This document shows positions 23,240 to 34,835 of a stretch of DNA of 64,000 bases, in pieces. Origin of the DNA: Blastomyces gilchristii SLH14081 (taxonomy: Eukaryota > Ascomycota > Eurotiomycetes > Onygenales > Ajellomycetaceae); contig NW_003101677.1 of the NCBI RefSeq assembly GCF_000003855.2, positions 1,058,392 to 1,122,391 on the forward strand, written 5' to 3'. Both the position numbers and the translations under genes were made by a program. Position 1 is the first letter of the stretch, and the number at the start of each line of letters is the position of its first letter. Below the pieces are notes generated by a model. That model was not told the origin of the DNA. It saw only the letters and a program-made list of their open reading frames with translations, and ran no database searches.

Positions 23240-26200
23240 CATATCGTTTCGAGTTGAGGATACTATTCATCTGTAGGGTTTGGATGCGAAGCGGGAGATC
23301 CAATTGCTGCCCTCTCCATGGAGGATGAGCCTGAGGGCCCTGGATACCCTTTGCGACTATTACTTGGCATTGCCGGGGTTGATCAGGCTCCAACAAGTCT
23401 CCGTGAGTTTAAGCCATGCCACTAAACCCGGACGATCGAAAGCAGACTGGAGAATTTTGGATATTCATATGTCCAGGCCACGCCGGTGGCCTGCTATAAT
23501 ATATCTACGCCATATTGTATATTGCGCCCGGGCTTCCCCTGGGTTTTTCGCTTTTTCTCTATTTCCGCTACCTGCGGTACGGACTTCGGGGTTTCCTTGC
23601 CCTGGGAGTCGCTCTAAACCCCTGCGCCCCGTTCTCCTCCCCCGGCCCTAACACCTTAGTCTCAACCCTGTCCGCCCCTTAACTAAGGAAGGGTCTTGGG
23701 GCTCTTGGCCGCGAACCAACCGGGGTTTCAGGTCTCTGTGTCATTGACAATGTCTTTGGAAGAAGAACGAAAAATAAAGCGTGATAAAGGGGGACCATAT
23801 CTCCATGTATCCACACGCTCTTGAGATAAAAAATGCAATAGCATTGAGGCTTTCTTATTCTTTTATATAGCGCAGGCAAAGAAATTAGAAGAAACCTCCA
23901 TATATCTCCATTTAGCTTCCCGATCATCTTGCTTTAATGGGCTCTTTGATTTCGTTAGACATTGTCTATGATATATAATAACAAGAGGGGTATCATTTAG
24001 AGCACAATAGCGACACCCATCTTCTTCAGGTTCTTGCGAAACTTACTCTTTTCGTCCTCGATGGGTTTTTTAAGCCAACATCCATCCCCTAGCCTACATA
24101 CTAATTGACAAAGGAGGGAGGGATCCAACGTCGACGGCTGATCTTTGGGGATGTTCGTTGCAAACGACATGAAAAGAATTCCATCCCATTCTCTCTCTCT
24201 CCCTGTTCCGCGCATACTCCCTCTCAATCGTCCCTGCCTATATCGTAGTGTGCCGAAGCCCTACAACCAACCACCTCAATATCCAACAACTGGTAAATGA
24301 TCTAGCTCTTCTCCTCGGTTTGGCGTATGTGGGCACTCGGCTTTATGGAGCGGGGCATTGGTGGTTCGTTTGAGAATCGACTTGGGCTATTGGGCTGTTG
24401 TATCTAACGACCAATGAATATCGGAGAAAGATTTTTCTTTTCTCCTCTATGGGGAGAGGAGAGGTGGTTATTTGGTAGAGAAGCAGGGCACCTTCGATCA
24501 TTTAAGCCCAGGCCTATTCGTCAATTACTTTTCACAAATATCCCAGGACAAAATGAATATAACAGTTGTTCGAGATTCAATTATTGAAACACTAGGAGGC
24601 TAAAGTATATGTACAGTGGAAGTAATCATTCCTCATGAGGCAAGGCAGTGTCCCAAATACCACTCTTCACAATTTAACATCCAGGACAGGCCTTCTTCAG
24701 TGAACATGCACAGAGATAAGCCTTATTAGATACGTATCGTATCGTCTCCAGACCAAATGGCATTCTCTCTCACAGAAACGGGTCACAGAAACGGGAGCTC
24801 TCCAGTCAACAATAATGGCCATGGCACTTGCGCATCCCAGAGTGGACTTGTCCAGAGGGCTCCAGCAGCAGCATGATCGCCTGGTTCTGAGAGTCAAAAT
24901 AAAGCGGATCAATCACTTCAACAGCATTCTTCGAAGACGTTCTCCCTGAATCTGCACTTCTTTCGTAAACTTTTGGCAAGCCTGGGGCCGTCATATTATT
25001 CATCGAACTGTCTATTTGCACAGTTGATCTGACCCAGCTGGACACAAAACACATTATCCTCCTTAAGGGCCGTGATTAGCAAGTAGCTAGGCGACAAATT
25101 TTTGCAGCTTTCATCATGGAGGGAGGGACTTTGATAAACTAAAAAGGGGGCTTTTGAAATGATGGAATCGCTACCCTGGCTGCGTGAGGGGTCGGGTCCT
25201 TAATGCTCCCCCCCCCTTAAGGAAAGAAAATTTCCGATAGAATGATAATTCATTGAACATGGGTTGAGAACTTCTGTGGGTGAAACTGTACGGAGTACTC
25301 TGGACCTGCCAAGGAAAGCAACCCGGGATAGTTAGCACTCTTTAAGTTAGTTAAGATTTTTTATATAAGCCGCCGGTTGGTCGACCACATTTAAATAATT
25401 AGTAACTTATCTGTTTAGTTTCCGCGCTGGGTGAACTGGGTAAAGCAGCAGGCAATGAAATGAAGGCAATGAATGAATGATGAACCCCGACCCGAATCAG
25501 CGCCCCATATTATTGGTTGCTCTACTGCTCCATTGTGACCAAGCTTGGTATCACGTGACTGGCCATCCAAGGGGCTCGGTCTGCACAACTCCCCATTGGC
25601 TCAACATCCCGCCCAACAACGATCTTCAACGCCCAAAGTTGCAGCCAGCAAGTTGCATCGAGCGGATCATTAATAATTATTGGACTATGACATGACATAG
25701 TATTCAACATTTATTCAACCCTACGCTACGCTACGCTACGCTACGCTACGCTCTTGCATGCATACGCTGTACGCTGCGTAAGGAAAAGTTTGCACCCTTT
25801 TCATGTTCATGGTGAACAGTACAGAGTGCTTGCCTCCCGGTAGCACTCATGGGAATTTATGCCTGGCGGGCTACGCACGACGTATCACCAAACCAAATGG
25901 TTTTATGAGCCTGACCTGAGCAATAATAATAATTCAGCCCCCCTTCTCACCCCCTATGAATCTGGCGCATTGACTCAGGGATGGTTGGGTGAGCGGCCTC
26001 TTATTTGTTGCTAGCGTTGATGTGTGCACCTGTAGTGCCACAACCGCTGGGGGGCGGAGGAGACGGACTCCATGAAGTTCCATGAATAGCACAAGGGCAC
26101 AGGGTAGTAGAGTGGCATTGGACATTGGAAGGGAAAGCCAGAGAGGAAAAATAATAATGCTGGCACTGTTGGCCCTGAGCTGACCTGGCTACACTAATTC

Positions 26201-26411
26201 TCGTCGTCCCGACCTTTCTCACACCTCTTCTTTATTCCTCCATATCTCGTCGGGGAAAATACACACACAACATCAGCTTAAATCCTCGAAACTTTGCGGC
26301 TCGGGCTGCCCGGCTGTTGATGCAACGTCGGCGCTCTCAAATTTCTGTGTTTGACCCCAAGTCCGACTTCAACTACTGGCTCTATACTTTACTTCATCAA
26401 CCCGCCGCTCG
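23240..26411. other. 3.2-kb intergenic region, no gene recognised
   Basis: Contains a perfect hairpin at 23474-23493 (8-bp arms, 4-nt loop) after FAF1, an exact TACGGAGTA copy at 25289, six tandem CTACG units at 25721-25752, and a TGACTCA site at 25971-25977. Short frames, such as one on the minus strand at 24806-25054, have no recognisable domain. Confidence 0.45.
25721..25752. repeat. (CTACG)6 tandem repeat
   Basis: Six perfect copies of the pentanucleotide CTACG followed by CT. It is intergenic, about 660 bp before the surface-protein gene. Confidence 0.9.
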
Positions 26412-27866
26412 ATGGCGGTGATGCGAACCACACTGGTCAAGGCATTGGCCATCTTTGCTTTATTAAATGAAAATTTCTCGGTCGCTGAGCAGCTGCCAAG
26501 TTGGTTCAATGGATACTATATATATGCAACAAACGGATCTACTGCAGGTTCGTGACATGTGAATTATGGAATTATGACAGAACAGATGTTTTGTGGATGG
26601 GATTGCTCTTTGGGTTGACCCGGTGTTTGCTAACACAAACCTTTGCTTTGAAAAAAAACCCATAGTCGAATCGATAACATGTCGCGATTCTCACACGTCA
26701 TGGATAACTTCTGGAACATATGCCAACTGCTGCGCGACCACGCTGACCACAAGATGTCCGATGCCTACTAAATGCGAAGATGCATCAGTTTCATTTGACA
26801 ACGGCGGTGGATATACCTGGTACGTGCCTCGTGCCGCACTCCAAGAAAATGAATGAAGGCAAAATTGAAGGGGAAAGGAGCCCACCTACCCCTCGACGGG
26901 TTACGGACAAGACAGTTGTTATCAACTTATATCTGACAAATTGGGGAAAAAAAAGTCCGGAGCGGCAATCCTGCGCAACCATGACAGTCTACGAAACTTC
27001 ACCCGGCGGCTCACCGTCTGCGACGAACATTTTCTGTTGGGAAAATTGGAGTGCATATACAGTCTACCGCAAACTCCCTGCTGAAGCTTCTGGTAAGTTC
27101 ATTGCTTTCTAATATATCATTCTCCGCTCCTTTTTGAATCCCAATTGCTCCCTGGATTCCCATTGTTTAACTGTAAATAAAATAAAACCTCCCTTGCCGA
27201 AAATGAAACGGAAGAAAAAGCAAAGGAAGGAAGAAAACGTGAAAAGGGAACCTTCAGCAAACCTTAAAACTATCAATCAAACCACTTACAATCGCTTTAT
27301 TCAAAGATTCGTCAACCATAACACCACCACCGCAAACCTCACCATCGCAAACCTCACCATCGCAAACCTCACCATCGCAAACCTCACAACCCCCAAACTT
27401 ACCAAGCAACAACCCACAGGAGTCAGACCCGCGACCGTCGATACCACCAACACCTGCCCCAGAGAAATCCCGATCCAACGGAGCCTTGATAGGCGGCGTC
27501 GCCGCCGGCGCCGTCGTGGGTGTCAGCATCCTCGCCCTGGCCTACTTCTTCTACCGCCGGAAACAGAAAAATGGCGCCAAGGCGCTCCCGCGCGCAGCTG
27601 AATTAGACAACACGCAGGGGCGGGCCGAATTGCAGAGCCTCCATACAGGCGGTGGTGCAGGTCAACCGAAAGCGCAGGGGTATTATGGATATGCTGCTGG
27701 TGGCGATGGAGGAAACCCGCACGACGTTCATGAATTGCTGGGTGCGGCGAAGGATCCTGGCTATGGTGGCTATGGTGGCTATGGTGGCCATGGTGGTCCT
27801 CCGGCTGAGATGAATGCGAGTCGGAATCAGAATGTTACGTATGAGATGCCGACGAATCCTAGTTGA
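26412..27866 (+). CDS. Single-pass cell-surface protein with Cys-rich ectodomain
   Basis: Exons 26412-26551, 26586-26819, 26956-27092 and 27307-27866 give 356 aa. Order: a signal peptide (MAVMRTTLVKALAIFALL...); a Cys-rich ectodomain containing CFVDGIALWVDPVFANTNLC, ANCCATTLTTRCP and YTCPERQSCATM; a Ser/Thr/Pro stalk with three QTSPS repeats followed by QTSQP; one transmembrane helix at about 229-255 (GGVAAGAVVGVSILALAYFF); a basic stop-transfer RRK; and a Gly/Tyr-rich cytoplasmic tail with GYGG repeats. The plan resembles fungal wall-stress sensors, but I do not recognise a WSC domain, so a sensor role is only a possibility. Introns 2 and 3 join in phase. Intron 1 is odd: only a 34-nt GT-AG segment (26552-26585) connects the signal peptide to the ectodomain in frame, which may be a tiny intron or a lesion. 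Confidence 0.72.
27331..27386 (+). repeat. 15-bp coding repeat (QTSPS units)
   Basis: Three tandem copies of a 15-bp unit, plus a partial fourth, encode QTSPS in the extracellular stalk of the surface protein. The near-identical nucleotide units suggest recent expansion. Confidence 0.85.
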
Positions 27867-29905
27867 GTGAGTCGCTCCTATTTTGTGTTCCGTTCAAAGG
27901 TATATACGTACTAGTTTTATCGACGTATATGCGGCCGTCACGGGATATCATACTTCATGGCAGGGAGGACGTATTTGGTGCCCTTCTCAAAAAAAAAGAG
28001 GAAACGGGAATGAATAAACCCATCCTCGACCTGGTTTAGGATGGGGATGGATGAGAGTTGCTAGTGAATGTGCGGTTAATAGATTGATAAAAAACTATCA
28101 ATGGGCTTATACATTTTTCGCACTTTGAGTCTATATATTTTTATTTTCTCGTCATCTGTTATGAGATATGTCGTCATTTTACCTCTCCCCCTTTCTTTCT
28201 TGATTTCCCCTCCCTTTCCCCCCTTTCACTTTTGTTTCTCCCTACCCTTCATCTCCCTCTTTAATCAACTATATATACCAATCTGATTTTAATAAAAGAT
28301 GCCTCTCCATGTTCCACACTCACCATTCTCCATTCTACTCAAATTCAATTGCCATCAAACCTTCTCTGCATAATAAGTCACCACCACTCATTTCCAACCT
28401 CCAAAAACCTCTCATTCCCTCAGTCAACATCACAGTTATAAAAACAACTCTCGATTCAATCCTGTCTTTCATCCTCCCTTCCTCCCTCCCTCCCTCTCTC
28501 TCTCTCTCTCTACTCACACTGGATATCACCATCTTCGAACATAAAATTTTCAATTGAGAAGATAAACATGGTTTCCATTAAAATCTAGCCGTGAGCGTTG
28601 CAGAACTTCCGCACCACCTCTCTCCATCCATCCATCCATCCATCCTTCCCATCCTTCCTCTCTTCTTCCGCTCTGTCCCCCCTCCCTCCCCCTTCTATTC
28701 TTCCTCTCCCTTTTGGCCCCTGCGACCACTCCTTCCGCGTATACATGAGCTTGTTTATGTATATACCTATATGCCTAGGTATATATATATACAGAGAGAA
28801 GATTGGCGAACACTCATTTTTCTTATACTACGCGTAAGAGGAATCAGACATAGTTAACTTACAACAGCAGAACTTCTACGCTGCTCTGTACGCTGCAGTG
28901 AGGAGTTCCCACACACCTACTTACTTTTTTATAAATAATCTGAACTTATAAACATGTATACGCCGAGAGTGAGAGAGGTGTTCTCATCCTCTCTTTTCAA
29001 TGTAAAATGGCTATGAATCATTCATCTTAGAACTCTTAAGCGGTCTGTATCAGTGCCAGAGTTGATTCCATTCCAATTCTATTATATTGTCAAGAGACAT
29101 CTCATCTGAGACTGAACTTTTTTTTTTGTATAAAAGCATGCTGGTTTATTAGTTTGAAAATTGAACTGATGTAGAAACAGAATAGGTCTTCTTTCATAAC
29201 CAACTACTTTCCAGCTCCAGAGAATTGATTTAAAACCGGATATGAGTGTTTATCCACATACATACATCTTTTTTTGAAAGTAAAAATGAGAAAGAATCTG
29301 TTCAAAGTCATTAAAAAAAATAAAAAAAATAAAAAATAAAAATAAAAAAAAAGGTCAAGCTCTAGACTCTCAGACTCTCAGAAAGCTAATCAGAATGTTT
29401 TTAATCAGTGGTGAATCTTGCTTCACTTTACTTTATTATTTCTTCTCTTGATATGATTAGCTTGAACGATGAAGAATATCATTAGTGAGAAGAGAAAGAG
29501 ACAGCAGAACATGATCTACACTTTTTAAGATTGATGCTGCGTTTTTGCCCGTGTCTGCTCCGTACATAACTCTGTAGTTACGACTATTACTGTAGGCTAA
29601 ATGATAGTGATAGTGATAGGGTAATGATCACGGGAAGATGGGAGAAGGGAAACATCTTTACATGTACATGTACAGGTACATGTATGTAATGTACGGAGTA
29701 CATGTACATGCATTATTGCGAACCTGTCAGTCAGCCATGAAAACCTGAGACACAGGTGAAACAGTGGGGAAAAAAAGGCACTACAAGAGAATTTATTAGA
29801 GAGAGACTACAGAATGAAGAGGGGGATGAAAAGAGCAATTATTAGTAGCATCAAGCTTAAATCTCAAACACTGATAACTTAGCTAACTGACAAAAAAAGA
29901 GCTGC

Positions 29906-29968
29906 TTTCTTTTCTTTTCTTTTCTTTTCTTTTCTTTTCTTTTTCTTTTCTTTTTCTTTTTCTTTTCC
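29906..29968. repeat. (TTTTC)n pyrimidine tract
   Basis: About a dozen TTTTC units with a few length variants, in intergenic DNA; a microsatellite likely to vary between isolates. Confidence 0.85.
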
Positions 29969-30237
29969 CAGTTTCTGTCCAGGTTTCACTTCATTAATTT
30001 GTACACCTATCTAGTTTTTAAACATCTTTGATTGATACATTAAAACTGTACATAAACTTCAACTCAAAGTCTCTCGGCCGTCACTAGACATAGTTTATTC
30101 ATCAGCTCAACAGCTCCCAACCGCACCTAGCTGATCATCACTTATAGCGTACTACCTAGGCCAAAAAGACCTTGCCAGCCGCGCCCCGGCACCCATCCTT
30201 TTATAGTTAGTGGTGGGGGCTAGCTTGCCTGTTCCTG

Positions 30238-30259
30238 GCCCCCGGGGCGCCCCGGGGGC
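30238..30259. repeat. Perfect 22-bp GC-only palindrome
   Basis: Two CCCCCGGGG-type blocks flank a central GGCGCC. Every base pairs symmetrically, with no A or T, in otherwise AT-rich intergenic DNA. Confidence 0.9.
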
Positions 30260-33200
30260 ATACCGTTACACTTGCTCTCTCACACATATGCAGCGTATAA
30301 TAATAAGTCGTTCAGTTACCCACCGCTCTAACATCCTAGCCAAGAGCAACCCAATTCAAGCTCAGACAAACGCAACCCGGGAAGGGGGAGGGGGGTTGAA
30401 ATGGACTTGGACTGGGCTGGGCTGGGCTCAGTAGTAGCAGTGAACTGAGCTCATCAATCACCATCATCATTCATCGTCATCATCCCAAGTTCAAAAAACC
30501 GCGCTCTATCTATCTAACCTTGGTCTAACCCCCAGACCAGGAAGTGAGCGTGCTGTTTCAGACTCTTCTTCCTTCTTTTTTTTTCCTTTTTGCTTTTGCT
30601 TTTGCTTTTTTTCTTTTTTGCCTTTTTTTTTTTCCCACGTGCTAGTTTTGGATTTCGAAACTGCTCTAAAAAAAAAGTTGTGCATAGCTTGGTGGCTGTC
30701 TCATCCATCTTCTTTGACGTTTTCGAATCAAGAGAGGGGGAAGGGGGGTTTCTGGGCTTTTTATTGAGTGTGTACTCTGTAGCCTGTATTAATTTATCGA
30801 TTTGATTTGATTTCGATGTGTAGTTACTCTGTAATGTACTCTGGACTCTGTACGTTCATTTTACATGTGTTCTAGTGTGAGATTTTGAGATTTTCAAAAA
30901 GGTTACTCTTTTTCAATTTTTTTATAAATATTCATTTTTTTGCCTATCAGCCAGCTACAGGTACTTTTTGTTATGTACCACATAACAGAAGTCAATCAAG
31001 ATATCTCACTTGTAAAAAACTGGCGAAGAAATGGTGTATAACTACATCTGAGCGTAAAGCAAACCATCATCTTCACCAGAGTGATAAACACCCTCAGACA
31101 TCCATTCATCCAATATCTGGCCTCCAAGAAAGAAAAGTCCAAATTTCATTCAACCAATCAACCTTTCCCACTGAGTATAACAAGAAACCCGGCCTAGTCC
31201 AGATCCCAATTGTTTGATTTGCAGCGCCGAGTGGAACCAGAAGAAGCTAATATTAATGTTGGGCAGAGAGAGAGAGAGAGAAGAGAAAGAGAGAGTTCAG
31301 GAGAGGCAGTAACACTTGACGTAGTTGTTAGTTATTAAATTATTCGCGATTGGGGACACTAATATTAATAATAATAATAATAATAACAATAATGATGGAA
31401 TGGCATGCAACTCCCCTCCTGCAAAAAAAATGATGTGATTTGACTTGTCTCCGTGAAAATAATAATAATGGCCTTGCTTTGCCTTGCTGCATGCTGTAAT
31501 GCATCTTTTTCTGGCTGATGAAGTCATACACTTTTTGCTCATTCTTCTTTCTTTCTTTCTTTTTTTTCCCTTTCTTTTTTCTCTTTTTCTTTTTCTTTTT
31601 CTTTTTTTCTTTTCTTTTTCTTTTTCTTTTCCTCTTTTTTTGTCTGGGAGAGAGGCGGTGTTTTGGTTGGTTGGTTGGTTTGGTTGGTTTGGTTGGTGGT
31701 TGGTGGGATGGATGGCGAGAGAGGGAGAGATAGTTAAGACATAGTTACAACGTAGGCCTGGGATCGTAATCGTAATCAGGTTTACATAAGCTACGGGATG
31801 TACATTGTACATGTACATGAATATGTACAGTACATACATTATACGGACGCTGGCCATGTTGCCCATCGTTGATCTGGGCGTGGTACACAACATTATAAGT
31901 ACGGCGGTGGTTGTGGTTGTTGCTAATGTTGTTGGTTGTTGCTGGAAGAGAAGGGTGTGTCAGATGCAGCGATGACATCTACACACACAAGTACGCTCTG
32001 AACCTTCTTCTCAGGTTGAGTGGCGGAAGGGGGGGTTGGTTCATCATTGACAGAGAGATAAGATCTGAAAAGTTCGTACTCCGTATTTTCCGGGGTAAAA
32101 CATCTCGGTCCTCGATCCCTTTTTAAGATGAAACGTACTACTGACGTATCTTGGAGGGGGGGGAGGGTTGTGAACTGCTGCGGATACAGGTTTAAACTCA
32201 CTTATGCGTGTCTTTCTTGTTTAGCTCTTCCTTTTATTCTTCCTCCATTTTTCTCCTCTTGACAGTGCAGGACTAATTCATTGGAGTTGGTGATCACAAT
32301 TTGAAAAGGTTGTGTTTCAACTTTCGTCTGGCTCCTGCTCTTTTGTAGAGAAGAAGAAGCCTTGTAAAATAAGATGATTGAATGATGAATGATGATACTC
32401 ATTGCTTATCATTAATAATTGGAACTTGGAAGTATAGTATGACCAATAACTACATGTACTTACTGTACGGAGTATTTTTAGGTTCAGAAGAAGATCCAGG
32501 AACAGAATCAGAAAAAGAAATCAGAGTTTGACTGGAGTTTTATGTATGCAGCTAATAAATCTTTCCAGTGAAGGTATAAATTTTTTTTTCTTTTTTCTTT
32601 CTTTTTCTTATGGCTATTTTTGGATATGCCTATCAATGTTAACTAGTTAATAGTCAGTAATACTATGTAATAATAAGAATAAAAAAAGTACAGAAGATTC
32701 AGAAGCAGGTGCTGAGTTGTGATTGTGATGACTGGTCAACTGGTGAGTTTTCTCCATCTTCATCCTGTTCTTTTTAAAGTATTCTCTTCTCTGACATCAA
32801 CTTAGTGATTGATTGATCAATAATTGCTCTTCTACTGCCCATCAGACCCTTGTCTGGGCTGGGCTGGGGGCTGGGTCCTTGATCAGGCTTCACCTGTTGT
32901 TGCCAGCCAAATCAGAATTAGTAATACCTACCAGGTACAGGTACAGGTAGTTACAGGTACAGGTACATGTACAGTGGTAATTAACACAATCCACACTTGC
33001 ATACCCGTAGTAAGTTAGTTAATAATAAAAGGCAGAATGAATAAAATAAAATAATAATACATAAGTAGTAATATTAATTATTACTAACTATCCTGTCATG
33101 ATATGATGCTTATTTTATACATTTCTCTCGCTCCTTCTCTCTCTACGGAGTAGTTATCAAGACTCCAAGTGCTGGGCCCTGGCCTGGCTCCTGATTCCTG

Positions 33201-33415
33201 TACTCCTTGCGCCGGTGTCCAGATACTAATCATACTAGTATCGTTGGCCCACCCGACACTGAGCCAGTGAGCCGATCCACGACGACGACGACAACGACGA
33301 CTACTTAGTAGTAGTACTAGTTAGTTACTCATCAACATCATTCACTCCCACTCACTCCCCACAAGTCCCCACTGTTGCTGCTGCCCACTACACTTACCCA
33401 CTACACTACCCACTA

Positions 33416-33447
33416 CCCAGTGCCCAGTGCCCAGTGCCCAGTGCCCA
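33416..33447. repeat. (CCCAGTG)n tandem repeat
   Basis: Four perfect heptamer copies plus a partial one, preceded by CCCACTA-like variants. It lies within the simple-repeat belt upstream of steA. Confidence 0.8.
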
Positions 33448-33969
33448 GCGCGCCCGTGTCCAGCCGCCGAGTGTCGTCTATGATTGCTTGCCGCTAACTC
33501 GTCCTTGGACTGGACTGGACTGGACTGGATTGTCCGTCGTCGCCCCAGTCTGTCTGTTCTGTCTGTCTCTTCTGTCTGTCTCTCTCCCTACCTCTCGTCT
33601 CTCGTCTCTCGTCTCTCTCGCTCTCTGTTGCCTGTCCTGTCCTGTCCTGTCCTTGTATTGTGTCTTGTCCGGCTGTCTGTCCTGTCTGTCCAAAAGATTC
33701 CCTCATCCCATCCCTCAGTCCCCGGCGGCAACCCAACCCCCGTCCTCTTCTTCTTCTCTTCTTCTTCTTCTTCTACTTCTTCTACTTCTTCTACTTCTTC
33801 TACTACTTCTTCCTGCTTGCCCGTGGCCGCCCTTTCTTTTTCCCCTTATCTGCCGGCGCCCCCCCATATCCCACCTCCCCTCCCACCTCCCATAATAATA
33901 ATATCCCGTCTGCCGCCGTCACAGCGCTCGCTCTGTCTGCAAAAGTACTCCGTAGTATTCTCATAATTA

Positions 33970-33971
<2 letters not shown>

Positions 33972-34018
<47 letters not shown>

Positions 34019-34044
34019 CCACCTTCCTCCCCTCCCGCCGTCCT

Positions 34045-34081
<37 letters not shown>
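33972..34081. repeat. (TTA)n and (TC)n microsatellites
   Basis: A TTA trinucleotide run to about 34018, then a CT-rich linker, then an uninterrupted TC dinucleotide run ending at 34081 and followed by a T tract. The pyrimidine-rich strand is the steA sense strand, typical of fungal promoters. Confidence 0.9.
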
Positions 34082-34090
<9 letters not shown>

Positions 34091-34716
34091 TTTTCTCTCT
34101 CTTTTTCTCCCGTCATCCCGTTCTCTTGTGCCTTCTTTTTTTCTCCATTTTCTTCTTCTTTTCTTCTTCTAATTTTTTCATGTCTTTTTAAAACCAAACA
34201 TCACACATTATTATTTTTTACCTTCGTTTCGATCACACCAACACCCCCTGTCAACCCCGTCGAGCGCGCCAAGTACACCTTTTTTTATCGACCAAAAAAT
34301 AGATATTAAAAAAAATATAAAAAGAAGCAAGTAGAGATAGAGAAGCGTTCGATCAGGGCAGGCCCGGACTCTCAGCTCTCTTCTTCGTTGCTTTTCTCGA
34401 CAGGATTCGCGGCAGTGTCGGAGTGAGGCTGGCTCCTCGCACAACAACATCACCTCCACCACCACCAACAACAACCGCCATCTGGGAATCTCTCCTCCCA
34501 TTTTTCCAACCCTTTTAACATTCGTTTCTCTTCTCGCTTTTTCATTTTTCTTCTCTCGCGTGGCTGGTGCCCATTGCGTCGTTGTTCCGTGTGGTTTTTC
34601 ACTGTCTCCTAGACGGTTAGTTTCCCCCTCTCTCTCTATCTCTCGCGCTCTCTCGCGCTCTCTCGCTCGCACCCCTTCTACTGCACCTGTCCCCGAAGAG
34701 AGACACAGCCCTGCGG

Positions 34717-34814
34717 ATGCGAAATTTCGTTCCCATTGCATTTTTCTATCTTGGCATTTATCTTCTTAAAAACTGCATTCTCGTTGCAATATGACTAACC
34801 CCTCCGCGTTTTAA
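34717..34814 (+). promoter_or_regulatory. Two overlapping uORFs in the steA leader
   Basis: The first uORF runs 34717-34794 (25 codons plus stop; hydrophobic, rich in Leu, Ile and Phe). Its stop shares the sequence ATGA with the start of the second uORF, 34791-34814 (7 codons plus stop). The steA ATG follows 21 nt after the second stop. This arrangement would lower initiation at steA or make it depend on reinitiation. Inclusion in the mature leader is assumed, not shown. Confidence 0.5.
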
Positions 34815-34835
34815 GAGATAGGTTCGATCTGCAAA

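Larger units (their letters stand above)
27867..34716. promoter_or_regulatory. 7-kb gene-poor, repeat-dense region upstream of steA
   Basis: No ORF here has a recognisable domain; the longest are low-complexity pyrimidine frames. Present are CATC, CCT and CT runs (28480-28640), a (TTTTC)n tract at 29906-29968, GTAC-rich clusters (29660-29710, 31800-31840, 32930-32975), a perfect 22-bp GC palindrome (30238-30259), (CCCAGTG)n at 33416-33447, (GGACT)n near 33505-33530, (TTA)n at 33972-34018, (TC)n at 34050-34081, and exact TACGGAGTA copies at 29692, 32077, 32466, 33144 and 33946. The right part probably forms the steA promoter and long leader. A noncoding RNA is possible but not supported. Confidence 0.45.

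Noticed and set aside
24806..25054. 82-codon minus-strand ORF
   Set aside because: Composition is plausible but there is no domain, no neighbouring exon and no start context strong enough to call a gene.
33434..34197. Several 60-170-codon ORFs on both strands in the steA upstream region
   Set aside because: They are translations of CT, TTA and TTC repeats with extreme composition and no domains.
34211..34741. 176-codon minus-strand ORF before steA
   Set aside because: Antisense to the probable steA leader, low-complexity Arg/Glu composition from CT repeats, no family match recognised.
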